A stretch of 64,000 nucleotides of DNA from Rhodobacterales bacterium RIFCSPHIGHO2_02_FULL_62_130 (GTDB lineage: Bacteria > Pseudomonadota > Alphaproteobacteria > Rhodobacterales > Rhodobacteraceae): NCBI GenBank assembly GCA_001828855.1, contig MHZT01000040.1:239064-303063 (forward strand), given 5' to 3'. Positions 51,963 to 60,278 of the stretch are shown here, in pieces. The position numbers and the translations under genes are program-made. Each line of letters opens with the position of its first letter. Within the stretch, counting starts at the first letter, position 1. The notes under the pieces were generated by a model. That model saw only the letters and a program-made list of their open reading frames with translations, was not told where the DNA came from and searched no databases.

Positions 51963-54544
51963 CCCTGAGGCCGCACTGGCAAGCGTGGGCTGAAACCGCG
52001 CGCGCAGCTTGTGCGGCGGTGATGCTGGCGCTGTTGCCGGTTGCGGCACCGGTTCCGGCGGGGGCGCAGGCCACGGTGGACGGGCCAACGCGGCAGGTGG
52101 ACGACACCGGTGCGCTGTTGCCGCGCGTGGATGCCGATGGCGCGCTGGTGACGGCGGATGCGCCTGTGGGTCCGGTCAATGGCAAGCCTGCCAAGGGCGG
52201 CAGCGGCGGGGCGGCGCCTTCATCCTTTGACTATGCCGCGTGGGACCGCATGGCCAAGCGGACCGAAAAGGCGATTGAATCGACGGTGACGACATCCGTG
52301 GCGCTGGAGCATATCCGCGCGCAACTGGTGGACTGGCGGGCGGCGTTGCTGGGGGCGCAAAGCTCCAACTCGGACCGGATTGCGACGCTGCGGACCCAGA
52401 TCGAGGCTTTGGGGCCACCCCCTGCCGAGGGCGAGGAAGAGGCCGCCGAGATTGCCAAGCGGCGCACGGAATTGTCGGCGCAACTGGTGCGGTTGCAAGC
52501 GCCGGGGATTGCGGCGGACGAGGCCTATCAGCGCGCCGATGGTCTGATCCGCGAGATTGACCGGGTGCTGCGCGAACGGCAGGCGGATCAGCTTTTGCAG
52601 CTATGGCCGATGCCGATCAATCCGGCGAACTGGCCGGACGGGTTGCGGGCGCTGTCGGATACCGCCGTTGCGCTGTGGTCGGAAACGCAGACGCAGATCG
52701 GGCGTGATGAGGCGCGGGCGCAGTTGACCGACAATCTGCCGGTGGTGCTGGCCTATCTGGCGCTGGCGCTGGCGATCCTGTGGCGCGGGCGGCAGTGGAT
52801 CGATGCGCTGACGCTGCGCTTGCAGGACCGGGCGTCAGAGCAGGGGCGGCGGATCTGGGCGTTTCTGGCCTCGCTGGGGCAGATCGTGGTGCCGATTGCG
52901 GGGGTGGTGCTACTGTCGGTGGCCTTGGCACGGACGGGGATGCTGGGGGTGATGGGGCGGGTTATCGTGGATAACCTGCCGAATATGGGGCTGATGTTCT
53001 TTGCTGCGGTGTGGCTGGGCGGGCGGCTGTTTCCGCAGGGGCAGAACGCCTATGCGCCGTTGAACCTGTCGGACGAACGCCGGGCCGAAGGGCGGTTCCT
53101 GTCGGCGGCTTTCGGGGTGCTGCTGGCGACGGAGTCGTTGCGTCAGGTGGCGATGGATCAGTTGGACGCGACCGAGGCGGCGACCTCGGTGCTGTCCTTT
53201 CCGGTGCTGGTGCTGACGGGGTTGCTTCTGCTGCGGATCGGCCAGTTGATGCGCCGCCATGTCGCCAATGAAGAGGCCACGGATGAGGGGCGCAGCTATG
53301 GCACCCGTCTGATGGGGATACTGGCGCGCGGCGCGATGGCGGTGGGGGTGATCGGCCCAAGTCTGGGCGCGGTGGGCTATATCTCGGCGGCCTCGGCGAT
53401 GGTGTTTCCGGCGGTGCTGTCGCTGGCGCTGGTGGGCATCCTGTCGGTGATGCAGCATCTGGTCGGTGAGGTATACGCCATGCTGACGGGGCGGCGCGCG
53501 GTCGAGGGGCGCGACGGTCTGGTGCCGGTGCTGATCGGATTTGCGCTGACGCTGGCGACGCTGCCGCTGTTCGCGCTGATCTGGGGCGCGCGGATGGCCG
53601 ATCTGACGGAGCTGTGGACGCGGTTCCGCGAGGGGATACAACTGGGCGATACCCGCATCTCGCCCACGGTGTTTTTGTTCTTTGCGGTGGTGTTCGGCAT
53701 CGGTTTCACCCTAACGCGGCTGTTTCAGGGGGCGCTGAAAACCTCGATCCTGCCGCGCACGGGGTTGGATCAGGGCGGGCAGAACGCCACCGTCTCGGGC
53801 GTGGGCTATGTCGGCATTTTCCTGTCGGCGCTGATTGCGATCAACGCGGCGGGGATCGATCTGTCCGGCCTTGCCATTGTGGCCGGTGCCTTGTCGGTCG
53901 GTATCGGTTTCGGTTTGCAGACCATCGTGTCGAATTTCGTCTCGGGCATCATCCTGCTGATTGAACGGCCCGTGTCCGAGGGCGACTGGATCGAGGTTGG
54001 TACGACCACCGGCATCGTCAAATCCATCTCGGTGCGGTCCACCCGCATCCAGACCTTTGACCGATCTGATGTGATCGTGCCGAACTCGGACCTGATTTCG
54101 GGGCGGGTGACGAACTGGACGCGGTTCAACCTGTCAGGTCGGTTGGTGGTGCCTGTGGCGGTGCCGTTCACCACCGACTCCCGCCGAGTCGAAGCCATCC
54201 TGCGCCAGATCGCCGAGGCGCAGCCCCTCGCCATGCTGAACCCGCCGCCCGTGGTGGCGCTGATGGGCTTTGGCGCAGAGACGATGAACTTTGAAATCCG
54301 CCTGATCCTGCGCGATGTGAATTTTCAGGTGCAGGTGCGGTCGGAAATCAACCACCAGATCGCCGCCCGCTTTGCCGCCGAGGGCATCATGTTCTCGAAC
54401 GCCCATCGCGACCACCTGAAACGCGAGGCTGATGCCGCCGCCCTTGAGTCTGAAGAGGCCGCCGAGGCCAGCCAGCATCAGGCCGAGGTGGCCGCCCTTC
54501 TGGCCCCTTCCGCCCGCCTGCTCCCCCCGAAAGACCCCGCATGA
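51959..54544 (+). CDS. Large MscS-type mechanosensitive channel with DUF3772 domain
   Basis: An 861-residue membrane protein. A signal peptide ends near residue 37 (AGA), then a long periplasmic DUF3772 domain with coiled-coil features (residues 60-250), about ten membrane helices, and the MscS pore and beta domain (GALSVGIGFGLQTIVSNFVSGIILLIERPVSEGDWIEVG...VPNSDLISGRVTNWT). It opens under membrane tension and protects from osmotic downshock. It is coupled to cysK and to the AlaX-like gene by four-base overlaps, an unusual grouping whose meaning is unclear. Confidence 0.91.
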   Translation: MTLRPHWQAWAETARAACAAVMLALLPVAAPVPAGAQATVDGPTRQVDDTGALLPRVDADGALVTADAPVGPVNGKPAKGGSGGAAPSSFDYAAWDRMAKRTEKAIESTVTTSVALEHIRAQLVDWRAALLGAQSSNSDRIATLRTQIEALGPPPAEGEEEAAEIAKRRTELSAQLVRLQAPGIAADEAYQRADGLIREIDRVLRERQADQLLQLWPMPINPANWPDGLRALSDTAVALWSETQTQIGRDEARAQLTDNLPVVLAYLALALAILWRGRQWIDALTLRLQDRASEQGRRIWAFLASLGQIVVPIAGVVLLSVALARTGMLGVMGRVIVDNLPNMGLMFFAAVWLGGRLFPQGQNAYAPLNLSDERRAEGRFLSAAFGVLLATESLRQVAMDQLDATEAATSVLSFPVLVLTGLLLLRIGQLMRRHVANEEATDEGRSYGTRLMGILARGAMAVGVIGPSLGAVGYISAASAMVFPAVLSLALVGILSVMQHLVGEVYAMLTGRRAVEGRDGLVPVLIGFALTLATLPLFALIWGARMADLTELWTRFREGIQLGDTRISPTVFLFFAVVFGIGFTLTRLFQGALKTSILPRTGLDQGGQNATVSGVGYVGIFLSALIAINAAGIDLSGLAIVAGALSVGIGFGLQTIVSNFVSGIILLIERPVSEGDWIEVGTTTGIVKSISVRSTRIQTFDRSDVIVPNSDLISGRVTNWTRFNLSGRLVVPVAVPFTTDSRRVEAILRQIAEAQPLAMLNPPPVVALMGFGAETMNFEIRLILRDVNFQVQVRSEINHQIAARFAAEGIMFSNAHRDHLKREADAAALESEEAAEASQHQAEVAALLAPSARLLPPKDPA

Positions 54545-55257
54545 CCGAGCTTTTGTTCCGTGACGACGCCTATCTGCAAGAGGCCGAAGCGACCATCCTT
54601 GCCTATACCCCCGAGGGCGGGCTGGTGGTGGACCGGTCGGTGTTCTACGCCACTGCGGGCGGGCAACCGGGGGATAACGGCTGGCTGGACTGGGACGGTG
54701 GCCGTCTGGCGATTGCAACGGCGGTGAAGGTCGAAGGCGGGCGTATTGCCCTTGTGCCAGCCGAGGCCGCCGCCATGCCCCCCGTCGGCGCGCAGGTTCT
54801 GCAACGGCTGGATTGGGGCCGCCGCCACCGCCACATGCGCGTGCATACCGCGCTGCATCTGTTGTCGGTGGTGATCCCTTTGCCGGTCACAGGCGGGCAG
54901 ATCGGGGCCGAGCGGGGCCGGCTTGATTTCGACATGCCCGATCCGCCCTCGGACATCGCAGCACTGGATGCGGCGTTGAATGCGCTGATCGACCGCGACC
55001 TGACGGTGACGGATGAGTGGATCACCGACGCGGAGCTTCTGGCCAATCCGGGTCTGGTGAAAACCATGTCGGTGATGCCGCCGATGGGGCAGGGCCGCGT
55101 GCGGCTGGTCCGCATCGGGCAGGGGACCGATCTGATTGATCTGCAACCCTGCGGCGGCACCCATGTCGCCCGCACCGCCGAGATCGGGCGGGTCGAGATC
55201 GGCAAGATCGAGAAAAAAGGCCGCCAGAACCGCAGGGTCAGCCTGACCTTGCTTTGA
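54541..55257 (+). CDS. Alanyl-tRNA editing protein (AlaX-like)
   Basis: A 238-residue free-standing editing domain that hydrolyses mischarged Ser- or Gly-tRNA(Ala). Zinc ligands are in RVHTALHLLS (HxxxH) and PCGGTHVART (CxxxH). DRSVFYATAGGQPGDNG is the usual start region of the editing fold. It overlaps the MscS gene stop by four bases. Type (AlaX-M or -L) is not certain. Confidence 0.92.
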   Translation: MTELLFRDDAYLQEAEATILAYTPEGGLVVDRSVFYATAGGQPGDNGWLDWDGGRLAIATAVKVEGGRIALVPAEAAAMPPVGAQVLQRLDWGRRHRHMRVHTALHLLSVVIPLPVTGGQIGAERGRLDFDMPDPPSDIAALDAALNALIDRDLTVTDEWITDAELLANPGLVKTMSVMPPMGQGRVRLVRIGQGTDLIDLQPCGGTHVARTAEIGRVEIGKIEKKGRQNRRVSLTLL

Positions 55258-55730
55258 AAGCGGGGCTGCAAGGTGTTTTGCAGCAAACTTCGGGGCAGCG
55301 CGTTCCGGTTTTTCGCGGCAGAGCGCCAGCGCGGCGTAGGGTCCGCTCCGGCGCTTTGCCGCGCTGTCATGGGAAGTCTGCAAGCTTGGGGCCAACCGTT
55401 TGGGGTGGCAGATGGGTCTTGGCGGGCCGGATGATCCTGCCGGAAAACGCCCACCCATGCAGGCGAAGCGGGGGCTGCCCGTTTTGCGCCAGAATCAAGC
55501 GCCGTCCCTTGCCGGATTTTCGGCATCACCGCAGGCTTTGGGGATGATGTTCGTGACCATATCATCCCCAGCCGCCCCACCGTCACGCGCCGCAGTCTTG
55601 TGGTGCAACCGCCCTTGCAGCGCCACAAAGCTTGGTGCATGGGCCTTGCCTGCCGCAAGCCCACGCTTTCCTGCAATTTTCACCAAACCCCCTTGCAACC
55701 GCCCTCCCAGCCCCTATAAACCGCAGCAAC
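55258..55730. other. Gap before the tRNA gene, no gene seen
   Basis: I see no convincing protein gene in these 473 bases. Open frames here show no family features. The right end holds the tRNA promoter. Confidence 0.55.
55693..55720 (+). promoter_or_regulatory. Promoter of tRNA-Ser
   Basis: TTGCAA (55693-55698), 16 bases, TATAAA (55715-55720), about 10 bases before the tRNA start. A good sigma-70 match for a stable RNA gene. Confidence 0.7.
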
Positions 55731-55820
55731 GGACAGGTGGCCGAGTGGTCGAAGGCGCACGCCTGGAAAGTGTGTAGGCGGGGAACCGTCTCGAGGGTTC
55801 GAATCCCTCTCTGTCCGCCA
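55731..55820 (+). tRNA. tRNA-Ser(GGA)
   Basis: A 90-base class II tRNA with a perfect cloverleaf including a long variable arm. The acceptor stem GGACAGG pairs with TCTGTCC (one G-T), the anticodon loop reads CTGGAAAG giving GGA, the T loop is GGTTCGAATCC, and CCA is encoded at 55818-55820. Confidence 0.97.
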
Positions 55821-56040
55821 TTCATTCCAGACAAGACATTGATAAATTAAAGAAAAGTCTGATCTGGATTTGCAGCATCCCACACATCACCCCCCACCTT
55901 GCGCCGCTAGGCTGTCGCGTCGGGCAGCATAGTGCCAATTTTGCCCCCCCTTTTTATAGACGGGAAGATGCGAAAGCCCTGCGCTGGGCGGGACCTTCTG
56001 TTTGCTTGCCTTCGGGCCTGACAAAATCCAAGCGCGCTAG

Positions 56041-56172
56041 AAGTTCGGGCGGTCAGGTCGCGGGAGTCTTTCAGCCACAGAAGCCATCCGAAAGGCCCTA
56101 GAGGCTCATGGCGTCCAGTTTCTTGAAGCGGGGCAGGTGGCGACGGGGGCGGGCGTGGCGATTCGCCGCTAG
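56041..56172 (+). pseudogene. C-terminal remnant of an XRE-family regulator
   Basis: The frame bounded by TAG codons at 56038-56040 and 56170-56172 encodes SATEAIRKALEAHGVQFLEA then GQVATGAGVAIRR, the typical end of small XRE helix-turn-helix regulators in Rhodobacterales (IRxALExxGVxFL...GPGVRLR). The DNA-binding part is missing upstream, so this is a decayed fragment. It sits 220 bases after the tRNA gene in a stretch that looks accessory. Confidence 0.65.
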
Positions 56173-56191
56173 CTTGATCGCCGCAAATGCT

Positions 56192-56731
56192 TCAATTGAA
56201 TGGATTCACGCCATCATTAGCATTGAAGGGGTTTCGTCCAGCAGGTCCGGTTGCTTGGTTCTTCCAGCATTCCCCGACCCGCTCCAACGCTGACTCGGTG
56301 CCAACTAGCTCTATGCTAAAAGCACTTCCATCTGGGAACACGACAGAAAGATGCTCTCCCCTCTTCATTGCATCCAAGACTTCTTTGTAGTCTGACTTCG
56401 CGGGAGTGAGAAACATGGCTGAGGTAGTTGCACGGTCGGTGCTGGGCGCAGAAGCCGCAGACACAATAAAGGTGTCCGCCTTGAACTCCAAAGCAACGCT
56501 TCCCAAGACTTGCCCGACAGGAAGGGCTAAGGAATACTGAATGAAGAAGAAGTCCATTTCCTCGCCATATATGCGCGCAATCATCGCACCGTCTCGGTAG
56601 TCTATCCGGGCATTGCAACTCGTTATCTGATCGGCGTTTTCACCCACAGCGTACTCAAATTCCCACGACTGTGCGCTGGCCGTGGAAGCCGAAAAGACAG
56701 ATGCCAAGAATACACAAACCAATGGACGCAA
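56192..56731 (-). CDS. Secreted protein of unknown function, TTG start
   Basis: A 179-residue exported protein; I do not recognise the family. A TTG at 56731 is favoured as start because GGAGGAA lies five bases upstream, and it gives a clean signal peptide (RPLVCVFLASVFSASTASA) cleaved before QSWEFEY. The mature chain has beta-rich segments such as MDFFFIQYSLALPVGQVLGSVALEFKADTFIVSA and two widely spaced cysteines. The neighbourhood (tRNA, XRE remnant) and lower GC suggest acquired DNA. Confidence 0.6.
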   Translation of the reverse strand: MRPLVCVFLASVFSASTASAQSWEFEYAVGENADQITSCNARIDYRDGAMIARIYGEEMDFFFIQYSLALPVGQVLGSVALEFKADTFIVSAASAPSTDRATTSAMFLTPAKSDYKEVLDAMKRGEHLSVVFPDGSAFSIELVGTESALERVGECWKNQATGPAGRNPFNANDGVNPFN

Positions 56732-56911
56732 GGCTTCCTCCGCACGCTCTCGAACCATCCGAATCGTTTAGACCATCTCAGCGCATTACTGCGCCCACAC
56801 CAATAGTGAATTTTTTGGCAGACCCGCCTTATAAGTCCCAAAGTGGCCCCCACTGCTCACGGGCTGGCCGTGCCTAGTCCAGTGCACGAGGCAGAGCGCG
56901 CCGACTCAGAT

Positions 56912-58237
56912 CTAGCTGCGTGATTTCAGGGCGTTGGGGCGGGATTGCCGCAGGCGGCGGATCTCGCCGCGGCGGATCAGGACGAAGGTCAGCCAACCTA
57001 CGAACAGGCAGCCGACCAGAAAGCCGCCATAGGCCAAGGGCCAAGGGATTTCTGCCGTCATCATCGAGAATTCGGACATGCCGCCCATGCCGGACAGGAT
57101 ATTGATCGGCATGAACACCAGACCGAAAATTGTCAGCTGCGACACGCGTTTGTTCTGGTTGATGTTGATGAAACCGATGGTCGCATCCATCAGGAAGTTG
57201 ATCTTGTCGAACAGGAAGGCGGTGTGGCTGTTCAGAGAATCGATATTCCGCAGGATCTGTTTGACAGCGGTGGCCTGACCTTTTTGCAGCGTGCGTGCCT
57301 GCATCAGGAAGTTGATGGCGCGCTGGGTGTCCATGATGTTGGACCGGATACGCCCGTTCAGGTCTTCCTCTTCTGCAATTTCCGACAGCACCGAAGCGGC
57401 CTCTTGGTCGGTCATGGTTTCGGACAGGACATGACGGCCGGCCTTGCCCAGCGTGCGGTAGATATCCTCCAGCGAATCCGCTGAATATTCCACATCCGCC
57501 CCGTAAAGGGCGATGAGCAGGTCGATGCAATCTTGCTGTTGGCCGATCGGCAGGGTGGCCAGACGCCGCCGCAACAGGCGGAACACCGGCAATTCCTCGT
57601 TCCGCAGCGAAAACAGGATCTGGCCGGGAATGGCAAAGGCCACCGGCACGCTGCGGGACGCGCCTTCGCGGTCCAGCAGAAAGTTGGAGTGCAACCGGAT
57701 CGCGCCAGCCTCGTCCACCTGAAAGCGCGTGCTGACCTCCAGATCGGTTTCCTCGCCCGGATCAGGCAGATCGACGCCGTAATGGGCGCCGATCAGCCGT
57801 CGTTCGGCAGGGCTTGCCTCCAGCAGGTCGATCCAGACCGGCGTTACCCCCTGCAAATCGGCGGCGCTGCGGATCTGGCGAAAGCGCACACGCCCGTCCA
57901 CACGCTCATACAAGGTGATCCGGTTTTCGCCAAAGCGAGGCTCGGAGGTTCCGTCCAGAAGCTCGCGCAGGGGTTGGGAGAGGAACCACGCAACATCGCT
58001 GGTGCGCGCAGAGCGCAGTGATTGCCACAGCACCTTTGCATCCGATACGTCCAGCGTTTCCAGCACGGCGGCGATGGCTTCGGGGGTCATCCGGTTCAGG
58101 TGGGCTTCAAGCTCTGCGGCTTGCTGGCGATGGACCAGTGAATCCACCACATCCTGACCCGACTTGCGTGCGGTTTGCGACAGCCCCGCCACAAGGCGTT
58201 GCTTCCGCAGCAGTTCGGCTATGGCTTCGCGCGACAT
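56912..58237 (-). CDS. CorA-like divalent metal transporter with altered GMN motif
   Basis: A 441-residue protein. The N-terminal region has an MgtE_N-like segment (HLNRMTPEAIAAVLETLDV) and the middle a CorA-type cytoplasmic funnel with a long helix (NFLMQARTLQKGQATAVKQILRNIDSLN). Two C-terminal membrane helices follow; the first one ends in MPINILSGMGGMSEFSMMT, where typical CorA has GMN and a Phe/Trp. The site is GMGGM here. It may carry another metal or be a variant family known from other Alphaproteobacteria. It is transcribed alone on the minus strand. Confidence 0.82.
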   Translation of the reverse strand: MSREAIAELLRKQRLVAGLSQTARKSGQDVVDSLVHRQQAAELEAHLNRMTPEAIAAVLETLDVSDAKVLWQSLRSARTSDVAWFLSQPLRELLDGTSEPRFGENRITLYERVDGRVRFRQIRSAADLQGVTPVWIDLLEASPAERRLIGAHYGVDLPDPGEETDLEVSTRFQVDEAGAIRLHSNFLLDREGASRSVPVAFAIPGQILFSLRNEELPVFRLLRRRLATLPIGQQQDCIDLLIALYGADVEYSADSLEDIYRTLGKAGRHVLSETMTDQEAASVLSEIAEEEDLNGRIRSNIMDTQRAINFLMQARTLQKGQATAVKQILRNIDSLNSHTAFLFDKINFLMDATIGFININQNKRVSQLTIFGLVFMPINILSGMGGMSEFSMMTAEIPWPLAYGGFLVGCLFVGWLTFVLIRRGEIRRLRQSRPNALKSRS

Positions 58238-58288
58238 TTGCCCCCCTTTTCAGGCAACGCAGCAAGGCGGTCCCGACGCGTGGGGGTA

Positions 58289-59191
58289 TTAGTATTTCGG
58301 TGGGACGTAAAGCTCGGGCGGCAGAACCGCGCGTTCATAATCGGGATTGAACACGCGGTCGGGCAACGTCACATCGTCATGCGGGATCGGCTGATAGGGG
58401 ATCAGGCCCAGAAGATGGTCGATGCAGTTCAGGCGTGCGCGCTTTTTATCATTGCCTTCAACGATATACCAAGGGGCTTCGGCGATGTTGGTGCGCGCCA
58501 TCATCTCTTCCTTGGCTTTGGTATAGTGTTCCCAGCGCACGCGCGATTGCAGGTCCATCGGAGACAGTTTCCACTGTTTCATCGGATCGTGAATCCGCAT
58601 CAGGAAGCGCATCTGCTGTTCTTCATCGGTGATCGAGAACCAGTATTTCACCACCGTGATGCCGGACCGCACCAGCATCCGTTCAAATTCCGGCACGTCG
58701 CGGAAAAACTCTTCGACCTGATCTTCCGAGGCAAAGCCCATCACGCGTTCAACCCCGGCGCGGTTATACCATGACCGGTCGAACAGCACGATTTCCCCAC
58801 CCGCAGGCAGGTGCGAGATATAGCGCTGGAAATACCATTGGGTTTTCTCGCGGTCCGATGGCGCGGGGAGGGCGACAACCCGCACCACGCGCGGGTTAAG
58901 CCGCTGCGAAATGCGCTTGATCACGCCGCCCTTGCCCGCGCTGTCGCGCCCTTCAAACAGCACGACGACCTTTTTCTTGTGATACTGCACCCAATCCTGA
59001 AGCTTGATCAGCTCTGCCTGAAGCCGGATCAGCGACTGGAAATAGACCTTGCGATCAATCATTTCAGGGTGATTGTCACGGTAGATGCGCGAAATCTCGC
59101 GCGACAGAACCGCGTCCTCCAGATCAAGCTCGAACTCTTCGTCGAAACTTTCGGCCAGTTCGGCCTCTAGCCAGTCCTTTGCATCGGTCAT
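58289..59191 (-). CDS. ppk2: Polyphosphate kinase 2
   Basis: A 300-residue PPK2, which uses polyphosphate to phosphorylate nucleotides. Walker A VVLFEGRDSAGKGGVIKRI, the lid segment PAPSDREKTQWYFQRYISHLP, and IVLFDRSWYNRAGVERVMGF (Walker B region) are all present. The end YVPPKY is common in the family. Start at 59191 (MTDAKDW) is chosen over a more upstream ATG. Class (I to III) cannot be set with certainty. Confidence 0.94.
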   Translation of the reverse strand: MTDAKDWLEAELAESFDEEFELDLEDAVLSREISRIYRDNHPEMIDRKVYFQSLIRLQAELIKLQDWVQYHKKKVVVLFEGRDSAGKGGVIKRISQRLNPRVVRVVALPAPSDREKTQWYFQRYISHLPAGGEIVLFDRSWYNRAGVERVMGFASEDQVEEFFRDVPEFERMLVRSGITVVKYWFSITDEEQQMRFLMRIHDPMKQWKLSPMDLQSRVRWEHYTKAKEEMMARTNIAEAPWYIVEGNDKKRARLNCIDHLLGLIPYQPIPHDDVTLPDRVFNPDYERAVLPPELYVPPKY

Positions 59192-59390
59192 GCTGTGCTG
59201 AAATCCAGTGAGTTGCGCGTGGGTCTTGGTCCGCCCGCTGCATGTCACGGAAAGATCACAGCCGTATGACGCCGCCGCGCTGCAACCACAGAGCGGCAAA
59301 CTTCATCGGAGTGATACGGATGCTTTACAAAAACGTTCCCTCGGGCTGGAAAACAGGGCGCTGACAGGGTGATTGCATCAGCGAGGCCGC

Positions 59391-60278
59391 ATGACCGTTC
59401 CGTCCATCGACCATCGCTTGCCCCGCCACCATCGCGCGCTGTTCCTGTCGGATCTGCATCTGGGGTCGCTTGGCTGTCGCGCCGATCTTGTTCTGGACTT
59501 CCTGCAGGCAAATTCGGCGCCGGTCATCTATCTGGTCGGCGATGTTCTGGACATCTGGCATCCGCTGCACGTCCACTGGACCGCCACGCATGATGCGATC
59601 ATCGCCCATCTGGCAAGGCTGGCCGATGTCGGGGTGCAACTGGTCTATCTGGTCGGAAACCACGATTCCGAGATGCGGCAAGACCCGCGCAAGCATCTGT
59701 TTCCCGTCACCATCGCGGATCAGGTGGTGCATCAGACTGCCGATGGAAAGCGGTTTCTTGTCCTGCACGGTGATGTCTGTGATGCGCGGGTGTTGCGTTG
59801 GCATATTTGCACCCGCATCGGAAGCCATGTCGATAGCCTGCTGCGGCTGGCAGACCACGCCTTGCGCCGTCTGGGACGCCGGGTTCGCCCCGAAGATCGC
59901 AGTCTGGTTCAGGCTTTGCTGTCTTGGGTCAATTCGGCGCTGGCCTTCGGGCATGGCCATGAAAAGCGCCTTGTCGCGCTGGCGCGTGCGGGCGGGCATG
60001 ACGGGGTGATCTGCGGTCACTTCCATCTGGCTGAACTGCATGACACCCACGGGCTGATCTATGCCAATTGCGGCGATTGGGTGGACAGCTTTACCGCCCT
60101 TGCCGAAGATCAATCCGGCCAACTGACCATTCTGGGCGGGCGCGCAGCCCTTGCCGCAACCTCTGCCGGCGGTCTGGCCAGCACACAGATTTCCCCCGCT
60201 GGCGGTCTGGCCAGCACACAGATTTCCCCCGCTGGCAGTCTGGCCAGCACACAGATTTCCATGGAGCGCGGATGTTGA
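59391..60278 (+). CDS. UDP-2,3-diacylglucosamine diphosphatase-like metallophosphoesterase
   Basis: A 295-residue metallophosphoesterase of the LpxH-like family. Metal-ligand motifs are FLSDLHLGSL, GDVLDIWH, VGNHDSEMR, VLHGDVCD and CGHFHLAEL. It could be a lipid A-pathway pyrophosphatase or a glycolipid phosphatase; the two glycosyltransferase genes following it favour the second. The C-terminus carries three tandem copies of GGLASTQISPA caused by a 33-bp DNA repeat. Its stop overlaps the next gene by seven bases. Confidence 0.83.
   Translation: MTVPSIDHRLPRHHRALFLSDLHLGSLGCRADLVLDFLQANSAPVIYLVGDVLDIWHPLHVHWTATHDAIIAHLARLADVGVQLVYLVGNHDSEMRQDPRKHLFPVTIADQVVHQTADGKRFLVLHGDVCDARVLRWHICTRIGSHVDSLLRLADHALRRLGRRVRPEDRSLVQALLSWVNSALAFGHGHEKRLVALARAGGHDGVICGHFHLAELHDTHGLIYANCGDWVDSFTALAEDQSGQLTILGGRAALAATSAGGLASTQISPAGGLASTQISPAGSLASTQISMERGC
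60168..60260 (+). repeat. 33-bp tandem repeat, nearly three copies, in the metallophosphoesterase gene
   Basis: Units start at 60168, 60201 and 60234. The first two are identical and the third differs by one base and stops after 27 bases. They are in frame and encode GGLASTQISPA, GGLASTQISPA and GSLASTQIS. Copy number may vary between strains by slippage. Confidence 0.93.

Noticed and set aside
55258-55730. Possible gene before tRNA-Ser
   Set aside because: Frames in this gap have no domain features and overlap the tRNA promoter or tRNA itself.
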